64,000 nt of DNA from Tyto alba (GCF_018691265.1 NW_024881313.1:644501-708500), one strand, 5' to 3'; positions 48,101-61,545 are shown, counted from the first letter of the stretch. Notes: generated from the sequence alone by a model not told the origin. Program-made: numbers and translations.

Positions 48101-50907
48101 CTTGATTCACTGATTTTCTGTAGCAGTGCATTACACAGGTAGATACATCTCATATACTATTCTTTCACCAGTTCCTAAAAATCAGTGATTTTTTTTTTGG
48201 TCACAGGAACTCACTGTCTGCTACAGCTGTGTATCATCACTGCTTTCTTCCTAGCTAAGCTTTCTGATCAAGCTACAGGAAAGTAATAGGAAATTACAGG
48301 AAACATAATCCCATTGCAGCACTCCATGTCCTGAGCCCCTAAAGCACTAAGCATTCAGGCCATGTTACAAAGAAATTGAAAGTGGAGTTACAGGAAGTTA
48401 TTTCCTAAATACAATTCCCATTTACACCAGTCCTTCTTTCGAGGGTATGTTTATAGAGTCCCAGCAGGGGACTGAGATGTAAAGTGATGAGAGGTATCTC
48501 ATACCTCTAGCAAAGGAAGATAAGAAAACAAGGAAAAGTCTAATGTTATCACCAAGTATTTCACAAATGAATTAATTCATTTGTGCTCTCATTAAATATT
48601 TTATTGTGCTGAATTCTAGTGTGAGGTGGTATTGGGAAATCAAACTGTATCAAGTGGGAAGGCTGGAGCAAAATACAGACATGCATATGCACTGGTTTTT
48701 AAAGTTCTTATTTACTTAACCCAATACTACATCAAAAAGAGTACTTTAATGATGACCATAGAGCTGCAGTGACAAAGTGTGGTAAATGGCAAATGAAAAA
48801 GTAGAGTATGTCCTCTGCTGGAGTTGAGGGAATACAGGCACAGATAAATCAAACATGGTGTTTTTACTGGAGGAGATAAGGTTGGAGCCATTCCTCCTTT
48901 CTGTTCTTCCTTTGTTCTTATTTCTGTATAGTCTGTGACTGTCTTATACATTCTTGTTATTTTCACAGCAGGTAGGATATGTTACACGTATCATATACAA
49001 ATTCTTTGTTCTCTTTATACTGTCCTAAAACCAGCCCTAGCCAGCTGCCAAGGTTTCATTTTTTTCAGTGATCCATAGTGGACCATTTCTGATTTGTTGT
49101 CTAGGGGACTCTGGTATCATCCTGTGCGTTTATTCTCTAGGCTTCTGCTGCCGTCTTGTGCTTGCACTCTTGTGGGCCTTTGCTGCACTCTGATCTCCTG
49201 TGCCTGGTCCATGATACGCAGGAGGAACATCACTGTGTCTCTTCTGTTAGTCCCTGGTATCAGATTTTTTTCTCCTGTGGCTTGCAGAAGCTTCCACCTG
49301 CTTGTTGTTCTAAGGAAAGGTGGAAAACAACCAACCTTCCTCGTAGTTTAACTCAGTCCAACTCCCAAAGTTTCTGAGGACCTTCATCTTTCTACTTGAT
49401 TGTGCATCACATAGCTGGTAACTTGGAGCATTTTGTTGAAAACATTTTGAAATCTGACTATGTTTGGGAAGGGATTACTCAGCCATTATATTTGCTGCTG
49501 GTGGTTTCTGGAGTCAGCCTCTGCCTTTATGACAAAATTTGACAGGATGATCCAAAAAATGCCAGCTCTCATATCTGTCTCCTTTCTTGTTGAAGTCAGT
49601 GATATTCTAGCATTGACTTCAAAGGGCAATGAGTTGGTTACTGGACATAGCCTGCTGGGCAAAGGCCACAAAGAAATCCTAGTAAAGAGAGGAGCTTAAA
49701 AGGGGTTCCTTCTGGTTGCTTGATACATTCATTCAATACATGTGGATAGCTTAAAACAGCTGTTTCTGTGACTCAGATGCCTGTTAGCAAACTGCTAACA
49801 CTCCCAAGTCACTCATAACAATTTAAGGTCAATGAAACAGTGGTTATGGGGCCTCTGAGATCCCTTGGATCCATGTGTGGTTTTGTGTTCTCTGTTAGGA
49901 TGACCATGAATTCATCTCTGTGAGTCATATTCTATATCTGAGTATTAAAGTAGAAAAAATTTTTGGAAGTGATGCTGAAGGTGTGAAAGTAACTGATAGG
50001 AAATAGGGGTTGTGAATAAATGAGAGGTTCTGTTCTACATCAAAACATGCATCATAAGGTGATAGATCAGAGAAATTAATGTACTAGGTTGTATTGAAGT
50101 ATGATATCATTTACATTGTTTCCTTGTGCATACCTATTTATAAAATTGGGGCAACTGCAGAGATAAAATGCACATGCTTTTTTTCATGAATGCCAAGAGC
50201 CAATTTATGTCTTCTTCCCCCTTAGAGAATAGCTTCATGGTTTCAAACAATCCAATAAAATAAGTCACAATTGAAGTGACATTATTCCCAAGGAATACTG
50301 GAATGCTTGAATTTATGATTCCTGAGATTTTGCCCAGATTAGCTCTACTTGTATCTTGATTTACTTGCTTCTATTTAGTTTATTCTCTTCTCGCTAATCT
50401 CTTCTGGAGATATTGCACCATGCTTATATGCCCTTGATTTTTTTTTTTTTTTCCAAGCTGGTGGTTGGATGGGGAGAAGAGGAGTTGCTTTTTATTTTTT
50501 TTTTTAATTATTTTTTGCAGAACAGAAGTTAAAATTATCTTATTGTTTTTACAGAGGAAAAAAAAAAAAACAACGAACAAACAACAAACAACTGTGATTA
50601 AATGTAATTGCTTCTTCCACTGGGTTATTTCAGATCTTTTTATCTGAAATGCTGATACCTGAATCAGCATTTTGGTTCATAGCAGGCATAGTGTAGACTA
50701 CAAAATTAAAGCAAGTTGTGTGTTCAAGCTTCCCACTTCCTTATGTAAAAAGTAAAACTTCCATATGATGCCCTCTTGAAGGAGAGAGCTCTCTGGAGAA
50801 CCAACATAGTTGTGACAAGCTAACATTTTTTATGACCTAATAATTTCACTTATGTTGGAGTCTTCCCATGTGTTTTAATGACTATCTATTCCAGCCCTTT
50901 ATTTTTA
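39198..50907. other. Non-coding AT-rich DNA, no gene recognised
   Basis: No exon or RNA gene was recognised; open frames stay under about 90 codons. The stretch includes a perfect 24-bp palindrome (48562-48585), a 9-bp-arm inverted repeat (41091-41121) and a segment at about 45880-46140 with a POU-type octamer beside a homeobox-like site. A faint GAAGTCAGTG...CATTGACTTC pair at about 49594-49622 resembles the old palindromic repeats noted elsewhere. Confidence 0.7.
48562..48585. repeat. Perfect 24-bp palindrome without spacer
   Basis: CACAAATGAATT is followed directly by AATTCATTTGTG, its exact reverse complement. The symmetry ends at the next base on each side (T versus C). It sits in AT-rich unique sequence. 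Confidence 0.95.
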
Positions 50908-50975
50908 TAATCATAGAATCTTAGGCTAGTTTGATTTGGAAGGGACCTTTAAAGGTCATCTAGTCCAACCCCCAA
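50908..50975 (-). mobile_element. CR1 LINE, short 3'-terminal stub
   Basis: TAATCATAGAATCTTAGG followed by GATTTGGAAGGGACCTTTAAAGG and CATCTAGTCCAACCCCC is the reverse complement of the conserved CR1 3' end, including the ATTCTATGATT terminal motif. Only about 70 bp is recognisable, as expected of a severely 5'-truncated insertion. CR1 is the dominant LINE of birds and other sauropsids and supports the avian assignment. Confidence 0.92.
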
Positions 50976-53900
50976 TAATGGGGATCAAAATCTAGTAGCT
51001 CTTCTGAGCAGAGTTTATCTTCAAGCAAAAAGCAAACTAAACAATGTGTTTAAAATTAAGTAATTAAATTAAGTAATAAGTAATTTCCTAGTTTATGGCT
51101 TAACTACTTTGTGGTTCTGAGAAGTCAGATGTTCACCAAGATGGCTTATCTCAGTCACTGTCTTTACCGGGTGTTCAGCATTGCGTAGTATAGAGAGAAC
51201 AGTAAGCAGCATAAACTAAAATGCAAAGCAAAATGTAGCTACGCTGCAGTAAAGGTGGAAAATAGAAATATTTCATAGTGAGCAACTCAGGAGGCAAAAG
51301 TAGTGTAACAATGTTAGCAGCTTTCTTCTAAGCTGCATTGTCTCTGGAATTAGACATGTAAATTAATCACAGTATCTTGAACTAATATGGCTCTAGGAAT
51401 GAAAGCATATCTTGCATTCTGAGATGGGCAGGAAGAGAGCAAACCTGGGCCAAAATTGGAAGATATGTCTTCTTCCCTAAGGAATTAATTTTATAAATAT
51501 CTAATGCAACCTTCTGAGCTGCTGATCATACTCTGTAGGCTTTGACACTATGTAGATTTTTTTTTTTTTTTTTAATTTAACTGGTGAAATATAGGATATG
51601 AAAATTTTCCAAATCGTGTATTTTTTTCTTACAAAGGTCTAGCTTGACTTAAAAAAACTATGGTCTTTGGAGGGAAGAGTTTGTTTTGAAACTTAAAATG
51701 TTGAAATGCTTCATTTGGAACCTGTAGATTTTGTGGTGCATTTAATAAAGTGATTAAATATGCTGTCTATATAGTATAATATAATAGAAAATGAAAAAAA
51801 GTATAAATAAAAATCTCATCCCAAAAGGGATTAAAACTCCCAACCTTCAATGTGTGTGGCTGTTATTTTGTTTATTAGGACATACAATTAAGCACATGTG
51901 TGAAGATTTTTGAATGTTAATTTTACCACTGGAGGGAGCCCATATTCCATAAATACTGTAGAAGAAAAGGATTATAATTTTAACGGAGGAAAAAAATGCA
52001 CTTTTACAATATACTACATTTTTCCTGGTGCTGACTTTGCATGTATGCAGAATTTCTGATATACTTACTATACTGTTCATTTTTATTCATTCCACATAAT
52101 GTGGAAGTTAAAGGTCAGAAGTCAGAAAACCAGAGCTGCCTCCTTGGGATATAGCTTTTTCCAAAAAGACATGCTTTGCAAAAAAATAATTATTACGTTG
52201 GTGTTAACGCTGGAGTAAATAAGTACAGCAGTAGACCACTAGATGAGTGTAGTTCCAGAGTTTGCAGTCTTCGACTTCTTTTTTACGTCTTTGACTATAA
52301 ATTTCATTTTTCATAACAATAATAATCTTCTAATCGTGGTGGATTTACTACAATGATTTTTCATCTTTTGAGACCTCTGACTTTTTAACTATGATCTTGA
52401 CTTAATCTGTTCTAAAGCATGGTTCAAATGTCTAGAAAAGTTACCCGTGTAATGCTGTTTGTCATCATCTTATAATAACCAGTCGACAGGCAAGAAGCTA
52501 TTAAAGCTCTCTTCTCCCCTGTGGGTTATTTGATTTGTCATTCTCCATTTTTGCAGCCTGTGTACTCAAACCAATTTGTGATAACATGACCAGAAAGCTA
52601 AATTCAGTAAAGAGTTCATGCTGACATTGTTATTCCACACAAGAGGGCCAGCAGGGAGATAATGCTGTAATTCAGATAACATGATGAAATGAGATCTTTT
52701 ATCACAAAGACTTTGGTGGATGAAGAAACATAAACATCTCCTCTTTTTATATAAATTAGAAGAAGATGTGGGGTCATAGTGAAGTTGCATCTGCTACTTT
52801 TAGTTAACATTTTTACAGACAATTCAGCTGAACTGAGTCTTAGGGAGATGTTTGAATTACAAAATGTTCACTCAACACATTTTAAGAATTTAGATTTACT
52901 TTGGCAGATAGTTTTTATTTCAAATATTTGAAGTAGGTCAGAAGAAAAACATGCAAAGAGCTATATTTATCACAGCAGATACGTTAAAATTAAATTGCAT
53001 AAACCTGAAAGAGTTTTAAGTTTCCATAATTAAATTGATATTGATTGGCTGAATATTTTAAAGAATCCTTTTTTGAGAACGTGGGACAGCATAGAATATC
53101 CTTGCTTTTAGCAGAGAGACCATAGACACTAACCGTAGTTTATAGTGGAAAAGCTCATTTCCTACCTATTTTTTCAGCATTTTAGTTCAAATATTTTGCA
53201 TTTTCTATTAATTATGTGCCATTTATCATCTTGAGATTTGAAATGGAATATTCCTACTTAGATTTTTCTTATTTTTATGTAAATGTAACTTAGCCTTGAT
53301 AGAATTAGGGTTTGTGATTTTGCATATGTGTATTACACACTGGTAACTGAATTTAGCTTGCATGTTATATGCTTTTGAATGTGCTTCAAGAAAACCTGTA
53401 TTTACATGAAAGATAATGTAGCAAAGCAAATTAAATGAAAATGAGGTAGAATTTAGTGCATTGGAGGGATTAAAGATGAATTATTATCTTGTAAAGCCAT
53501 ATTGAACTGAGGTCAGAGAGATAAGTGTTTTAGAAATTATTATTCTGTACTGTCAAATCTGAGGATTTTCTTCTTGAAAAGTTTATTCTGACAAGTCATA
53601 GGTAAATCATTTAATTCATTCTTGCTAGTTTTGAAAAAAATATACTGAGATGAACATCTGCAAATTTTAATGAAGAAAATTGTCAAAATAGCAGATAAAG
53701 GAAAATAAACTGTACCTCAATTAAAAAGACAGAAAGATAGTGTAAGTATTGTCATGGAGAGTTTCTGAATGTTTCATTGGTTTTGAGGTAAACAATGGTT
53801 TCAGTGTTTCTTTTTTGTTTGCAGTTAGAATGTCTGCTCCCTAGAATGTGCTATTAAACATGAAGGAATTCCATTTTCAAACATCTTTCCGACCTCTTCT

Positions 53901-55256
53901 TACTATCAGGTACATTTATTCTCAGAACAGCTCTTCAATGAAATTTAAAGTGAAGTAAACAGAGTATCTGGCTTTTGTAGAGTTCTTTTGATGTAGACAT
54001 TTCAAATAGTTCATCCAAAGAGTTTCTTTTAATTAGGACCAGGTAGAGAAACTGAGTTGTAAAGCCGAAGAAAGCCCAAATCAAAACTAGTATTTCCAGA
54101 ATCCTGGTCCATATTAATTCATTAGCCTACATATCTTGGTCACCATATCTGCATCCTCACATACTGTGGAAAATCACAGGTTAAGCCTGCTTAATGTTGC
54201 TGTTGCTTTATATCTCTAAAACCTCATTTCTTTCACTAAAGCAAATCTGTGTTACTCTTCCACCTCAACAGTGGTTTTGGTCTTCCTCCCTTAGTGAATG
54301 TATAGCAAATTAATTTTGGCAGTGTTTTCATATTGTTTATATCTTTGCTTCACAAGTATTTTATCAGGATAGCAGTCCCAAATCAGAAAAATGGATGAAA
54401 TCTGAAAAAAAAAAAAATAGTGTACTAGAAACTATCATTTTTCAGGCAGGAGATACAGGAGAGGCCTCTGTGACCTTGACCGCAAACTAGTTGTTCCAGG
54501 GGGTTGTCCTGACTGAACCAGTGACTCTCTTTAGAAATTTGATATAAAAATCTTTCTTTGTTTTCTAGAATAACTTTTGGGGTAGAATTGCACATGACAT
54601 TTTAAAAGAAAGCTCATACCAAGTCTATTTCTAATGCATGGGGTATTTAAAAACAAAAGAAAAAACAAACCGAAGTCCTTGCTCAACTCTTCATGTGGTG
54701 CAAAACTGTGCTTTCATTTTCTGAGGACAAAAGTTGGAGAAGAAAAAGAAAAAAAAGAAAATTAGGTTGAATAGAAAAAACTTTCCTTTGCAGGGGAACA
54801 GGAGAGCTGTATAAGCAGATTGAATATCCTAAATACCATGAAATCATGGTAGATACCTACTAAAAAACCTAGAAAGACTCATTTCTGCCCTATCCCAAAA
54901 GAACAAATTTATTTCCATATTTGTCTTTACAGATGATTCATCCTTGAGAAATTGTGACCTCTTACATATTGCAAAAGACCAAAGAGTTTTCTGCAACAGG
55001 TTTTTGTCTACCAACTATTAGTGCTTTCTTCAAGGCCCAGACATTTTTTGCTGGTCCCAGACATTCTTTGAAGATAAAAGTCTAAACCAGAAAGATATCC
55101 TTCCTCTGTGCTCAAGATAGTTCTGTTTCATTTTTGTTTCTGTTATCTCTAGGTTTCAAGTATACTTATAGCATTCAAAGAAACAAAGTGCTGGACACTT
55201 ATAATTACAAATATGGGAAACTTACTTGTATCCCTAAATGTTGTTAGATAGGTTAC

Positions 55257-55259
<3 letters not shown>

Positions 55260-55292
<33 letters not shown>
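55260..55292. repeat. Poly(A)33 tract
   Basis: There are thirty-three A residues followed by GCCCAAACAAAAAAG. No AATAAA, exon-like sequence or flanking duplication marks a retroposed copy. Confidence 0.85.
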
Positions 55293-55293
<1 letters not shown>

Positions 55294-58200
55294 CCCAAAC
55301 AAAAAAGTCACCCAAATTTTCGTATTAAAACTAGGAATTTATGCATGTATCATAACAATCCATTCACTAACACTTGGCCACAGATTAAGCAAGGTCACAT
55401 TTGACTGCGCAAGAGAAGAGGGAAGAATGTGGTTTTCAAAATTCACACACTTTTGTGTTGCAATGACTTTATGAACCTTAGTCATCTACAAGGTCTAAAG
55501 GTCTCCATTTCTGAGATGTAAGCTGCTGCTTTTTTTTTTTTCTCATAAGATATGCCTGACACAAGATTACCAGTGTCCATGAAAGCTTTTGGTTTGTTGT
55601 GAATTGCAACACTTTTATGTGACATAAAATTCAGACTGGAGCCCAGTATGTTTTTGACACTTTTTTAAAGCTAATTTTAAGCTAGTTACAGAAAAAAAGT
55701 ATAAATTAATTGTCCTAATTTGAACATAATGTGTATTTTTAAAAAAATTGGTTAGGCCCTGTATTAAATGATACGCTATGGCAAGCAGTTCTCAAAGGGA
55801 AATTTAAAAAAGGGGAAAATGCAGTGGTTTGTTTGGGAGGACATCTAAATGGACTGAGATTATTGAGTAGACTATGTAAGTGGCAGGAAATTTTCTTGAA
55901 ATAATGATGAAAAGACTGTTTGCTTTTGTTGCTGGATGTATCACTGAGTCATAAACAGGCAAGACATAACCTCATTGTGTCTGAGTTTTGTAAAATTATT
56001 ATTAATATCTAACTAATTCACAAATTGAGCTAAATTGGTATTTGTAAATGTCTTTTAACCAAACAGTTTCTAAAACTGTAACACATTAAAATAAATTGTG
56101 GGAGAATGTAGCTGTTGAAAATAGTATTGAGAATGTGTTGATTTGTTTTTTAAATTGCAATAGGGGGAAAAAGTAAATAAATTAAAGATTATGTAACAAA
56201 AGAACAAAATGAAAACCCAAATTATGCAGCCATCTGCAGGACATGTTTTAATGACTATCACTGAACTATTTTTTATAGATTTTGAATCCTTTAGAAAGCC
56301 AACTGTTACTAACAAGCTGGCCTGATTAAGTGGCAAGGCATGGCTGTGGCTTTGGTATCTAGATGATTAAAGAAAACAAAACAAAGTCAATGTTGATTAG
56401 AGATTTAGGAAGTTATATGAGCTGTATATATGCAATACAAGTAAGTATTTTATAAAGGAAATTAATACAGCTTTCTATTTTAAAGAAAGTAAACAAATTA
56501 AAGAGTGAAATTAAAGCGTTAGATATCTAACTTAATGGAAAGAAGCCTGTTTCAAAATAGCAAAAAGATAATGGAAACTTTTAAGCACATGTCTCTTTAA
56601 AAGGCCTGTGGTTTAAATGACAGCTATAAGGCTCACTTATTGGCAGACTAACAGAGCCTTTCCCTTCAGAAATTATCTGTTTATTCATTTCTTTAACACT
56701 GTAATGCAGATTCTTTTTAATAATAAAAAAAATCTATTTCCTGAGGTCTTCATAAAAAGCACTAAGGACTGCTAAAGAAGCACTGAAGCAAAAGGGTTTT
56801 TAGTTATCACTAAATAGCCCTGTCTGTTAGTTGCTGGGGCACCATCTCATCCTTTCACCCTCCCAGGGGAGTTCTGCAGTTTACTGTAATCTGTGCCCTA
56901 CAGAAGTGATACAGGATAGGGACTGAAGTCGATCCCGGCCTTTTGTCCATAGACTCACTCAAAATGTAAGTTTCATCTTACCAGTGTTTATCTAGGCTTT
57001 AGGAATATTTCATTAGAGAGCAGAAATATGGTTTGTGGCTAGAAAGTGGTGATATTGCTAATTTAGAGTGCATGATTTAATTATGTGGCTACTATAAAGT
57101 ATTTATTATATCATACAAGGATACCAAGGATTTGGTTTGATGACATTTTTAGAATGTCTACTGAGTCTGGAAACTTCATTTATATTATAGCACTTGATGA
57201 TCTGGGTCCCACTAGACCGAGTCTGTTACACAGAGTGTAGAAAATAGTATAGGAAATAATTCTGCTATGGACGGAAATGGTTCCACCTTCCTTTTGTTTA
57301 TTTATTCACACTGGCTCTTGTATACTAACATCAGGTTTCCTGTAGTCCTGTGGTGAGCTGGATCAGGGAAGTGATTTGGTAGGAAATAAACATTTTTTTT
57401 TAAAGTTACCAGTTTTATAGATTCACTAATCCATCGTAGTGATAGATGTGATGAATGCAAGCACCAGAGGAAGGGAGGCAGCAGGGGTTAGTACGGAGCG
57501 GGGAGGTTAGGAAATGGGGAAGTGAGATTGCCTTGTTTTACAGAAATGTGTTTTTTGTTGGATTAAAGTGACTGCTTTGCCTAGAAACAGAGTGGAGAGG
57601 GTAAATACAGAAAGTTAAAGAAAACATATAAAGTTTCTCTGTGGAAAAACTATTTGGTTTTTTTTTTTTTTTTTCTCTCACATTTATTTAAAAGAACTAA
57701 AGCAGCTGATGGTAAAGTGGGTTTACTTTCACTGTAATAATGGTCCATTTGTAGCAAAATTGGAAAATGTTTCACCAAAACTGAAACAACATTAAAACAC
57801 ACACATTGGAGCTTTTTTCACTGCAAACAGTTCAAACCGCTTTGCTTTGAAGAATCATGTGATTTATTCTGTTTGAAGGAGCAACATAATTTTCTGTAAT
57901 TTCTCTGTATTTTTTGAGTGTCCACACAGTTAAACTTCGGTGGCTTTTCTCAGAGTAAGGGTTTTTGAAATTTTGCATTACTCCTTCAAACTTTCACTAT
58001 TAAAAATAGACAATAGAAATCTGGAGTGTTTGCAGCCAGCAGTATAGTAACGATGAGGTCCTTCGGCACCCACTATAGGCAGGAATTCATAGCCCCTATG
58101 TTCCTGTATGGGTTGGTGTTGGTACTGGAGTAGTTGAACCAATAGCAGCAACAGTAAGAAATCTTTGCGAAAAGTCCTACTGTGTCATAGCCACTGACTC

Positions 58201-60035
58201 TTGAGATGTCAGGAGAATGCATTTGCTGACACATTTTGTCTACCTAAGTAGCAACACAATGAAGAAATATACAAATGTGAGAAGGAAGAATGAAACCACA
58301 AAATATGGTGGTTTTTAAAATGAAAAAAAAAGCAGCATCAGAGGATTTAAAAGTAATTTAATATCTTTTCCCATAGCCCAGTCTTTGCAGTGTCATGTCG
58401 CTAAGCAATAAATAATGGAATTTTTGCAGGAAAGACATCTTAGACTTTCAGATCAGTGACATAAATCTAACCATATGGATCAGGAAGTCATCCTTATCTA
58501 CTTGCAGTCTAATCTGCTGATGATACATAGTGTATTCTGTTGTCATTTCTTTAATATGGAGATGAAGAACTCAGCATTCATTTCCAGATTACCTTTCAAT
58601 AAGGTTTTCAGAATGCTCTTTTAATGAGGATAATTTTTAATAGAAAATTGTGTACAACTGCCTGACATGAATGATAAAACTCCAATGAAGAAAAAAAACA
58701 AAGGCAACTATTGTAACAAGAGCCTACTTGCTATCTATTATTCCAGTCTTATTCCTCATGTATAGTCCTTCGTATTCACATGTCAGAAAAATCCATGTCT
58801 GGAATTTCTGCAGATCAATGGAAGCATGCACATCTGAATAATAAAGAGTTATTGATAATATAGTCAAATATCAAATATAGGCAAATGTTTATATTAATGT
58901 ATTTGAAAAAATATGACTGCTTAAACAACTTACATGTATGACTTCTTGGCAATGAAAGCTGATGATCTGTGCATAACTTTTGGTCTTGTACAATTTCCTT
59001 TTTTTTATTTTAAAGTGGTTAATGCATCACTTGATGTTCCTGCTGCAGTTGGTTTTATACCAATTTGTACATCCTAAACTTTTTCATTACACCACTGCCT
59101 TTTAGTGCTTTCTTAGAAGAGTGAGTCTATGGTGCAATCTATTTGGGAAATCACTCCTTTATTACAGCTCTGAATATTATGAAAACAGACTAGAGATGGT
59201 CTGAGGAGAAAAAGATTTTGTTCCTTTCAGTAATTCTTCTGAGATTGAGAAATCCTGATTTACCTGAGGAGTTGCATTAAGTAATAGTCTCTTATCAGGA
59301 TTAAAGACTGATCATGTCAAGGAATGGTTTATTAGGTTTGGTACTTTTAGCACTTGATGTGGTTGTCACAAAGTTACTTATATAAAACAAAACTTGAAAA
59401 AATAGATAAGGTTTTCTTACATAATGATGCCCTTTTAAAAATTTACAGTAATGACTACTGAAGTATTTTCCAACTTTGAAGATAAAATCTGGGATTTTTT
59501 TATGTAACCAATAAATCCTATATAATGACTATATAACATTAACTCATTTATGTAATGGTGTTGTGACTAACTACTCAAGATTCTTGAGTATTAAATAGGA
59601 ATAAAAAGCAGCGCCCTCCCTTTCCGCTTCATACTATGTTAATACACGGTTTTCAATGCAAAACAGCTATATTAACTGCAAAGACAGCAGGAGCTGCAAA
59701 GGTAGCAGAGCTCTAGCAATATAATCACAAAGATAGCAATAAATTGATCCCTTGTGTTTTCTCATGAGTATACATTCGGTCACTTAGATAACTCTACATT
59801 CAGTCGGGAATAATTTATGAAAATAAACTATTCAGTGTCAAGAGGACTGTATTCATTGAAGTGATAGGGCTTGGCAGACAGCAAAATGGCTTTTTTAAAT
59901 ATATCTGTGATGCTTTTTTTTTTTTAATCTGGTAAGGAGCAAATTATCTCATCAGATGACTGTCTTGTTAGTGTCACTTTTGATGAGTCAAATGTGAAGG
60001 TTTTGACATGTTTTAAAACTGATATATTTGTATGT

Positions 60036-60068
60036 GAAAGGAGAGGAGGGGGAGGGGGGGGAAGAAAA
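60036..60068 (+). repeat. 33-bp pure purine, G-rich tract
   Basis: Every base is A or G, with G runs of 5 and 8 next to GGAGAGGA. Such mirror-like purine tracts can form triplex or G-quadruplex structures in vitro; whether this one does is unknown. Confidence 0.8.
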
Positions 60069-60919
60069 CCTATCTCCCAAACAAAATGAAAACCTAGCAC
60101 CTGAATTTTCAGAGTGTATTGATGGCATACCTAAATGCAATTGGGAATGGTAGTAGAAATGACTGCACATGGGCTAGCTAGTCTTTTCACTTTTTTTATT
60201 TAAAGGGAAGCAAACAAAAGCTAGGTTCTTTTGACATTGTGAGATTGAGTTTTATGCTGTGTTTTGAAGAATATGATGGTTACCTTGTTATATGCAATAT
60301 AACATAGTTTATTCTGTGACATTATATTTCCTTCTTTTTTTTTCTAACAAAAATAAACATAAAAATGTAGTAGCTGATTGGAAATAGCCAGATCTACATT
60401 TCCAGGTCCAGTTCTCTCTTTTTTTGTGTTGCTTTGTAAAGAAAGAAAGAGGCTCACACATACTTTTATCAATAAAATCTGCATTCTCGGCATATCACTT
60501 TAACTCTCATTTGTGTCTTTTCATCTGCTGTGTATTTACATTCGTAAAAATAAATAAGTATTGGCAGAATATAAAAAAGTTTGCTAAGAACTAGTTTCAT
60601 GATAAGCACATCTATGAATAGCATTAGCCAAATGTAAAACCTGCATGGTCTTACTGGAAACTACTTTCTAGTGTATGTGTGTCTGATGCAATAAAAGAAC
60701 CTCAAGGAATTTAGCTAACCTCAAGCATGTGTCCGAAGTCTGTTTTCCATGCTGGCCTGCAGGACTGAGAGTCCAGATTTGGAATGGACATGGGGATCAT
60801 TTATCTTAACCCCTTGTACTTAGGCTGAAGGAAGTATGAGACCATCTGTCTCAGGAGCTCACAATATTGTTCTTCAGAACCTATGGTTGAGTAGATTCCT
60901 ATAGTTTGACATATTTCAA

Positions 60920-61545
60920 TGTTTCAATGCCATAATCATTAGAAAGATTTTCCTCATAATAACCTTAGGTCTTTTTGCCACAGACTAAAATGATGATTCT
61001 TCTCCCGCTTCTGTGGTCTGACATGGGGAAACAGCTGATGACATTTCTCTTAAGATTTTATGACAAGGAAATATACATCCATGTCTTTCAAAAATAATCT
61101 GGTTTTTTTTTGCAGATTATGAAAATCTTAATTCCTTCAACTTTTCCCAGGAGATCCAGTTGTATTTCCCTTTTTTGAATGGAGAAGCCCATCAACAGCA
61201 AGCAAAGTTGACAGATTTTGTTCCAGTTGTCATGAATTGCACAACTGTCAATAAATCCAAGAATAAGGTTTGCATTTTTAGGAGCAGCATTGCATTACTG
61301 ATTTGCATTCAGATATTGCTCACTGCAAAACTGCAATGACTACTGAGTTGTTCCCACTTAATACTTGTGCGCTTTTCTTCTCTAGATTTATTGCTCTCCT
61401 CAGCCAAACTTTTGCTGAATGCTTTGTTGATTTCAGGACAAGTCTTCAACTTGCTAAAATAATTTGGAATTTTTACCTTATTCTCCAAATACCTATCCTA
61501 CAGTAAAGGTTGCAGTTCCTCCTGATTTAAAGCTTTTTGGCACTG
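60920..61545 (-). mobile_element. Ancient CR1/L3-like LINE fragment, strongly diverged
   Basis: Several patches line up in order with the reverse complement of the CR1/L3 3' region. These are AAGATTTTCCTCATAATAAC with CTTAGGT near 60943; CTTAATTCCTTCAACTTTTC near 61127; AAGGTTTGCATTTTTAGGAG near 61266 and then CATTGCATTACTGATTTGCA; and AATTTGGAATTTTTACC with TATTCTCCAAATACC near 61461. These correspond to segments that in CR1 read like TTTTTCCTAATATCCAACCT, CCCAGTTCCCTCAGCCTCTC, ATGTTTGCTTTTTTTGCAAC and ATCCTATCCTCCAAAGCAC. Identity is low, so the insertion is old, far older than the LTRs. The boundaries are approximate. The 67-codon frame at 61303-61506 is incidental. Confidence 0.6.

Larger units (their letters stand above)
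50976..60900. other. Non-coding AT-rich DNA, no gene recognised
   Basis: No gene or young transposon was recognised. The stretch contains poly(A)33 at 55260-55292, a purine-only G-rich tract at 60036-60068 and a 19-bp near-palindrome at 59572-59590. The segments at about 56560-56720 and 57770-57990 have the even, non-repetitive texture of candidate conserved non-coding DNA. Open frames are under 90 codons. Confidence 0.7.

Noticed and set aside
49094..49377. Overlapping 85- and 73-codon plus-strand frames as a gene
   Set aside because: Two frames over the same DNA are both open because of its composition; neither has a motif, and no exon structure is visible.
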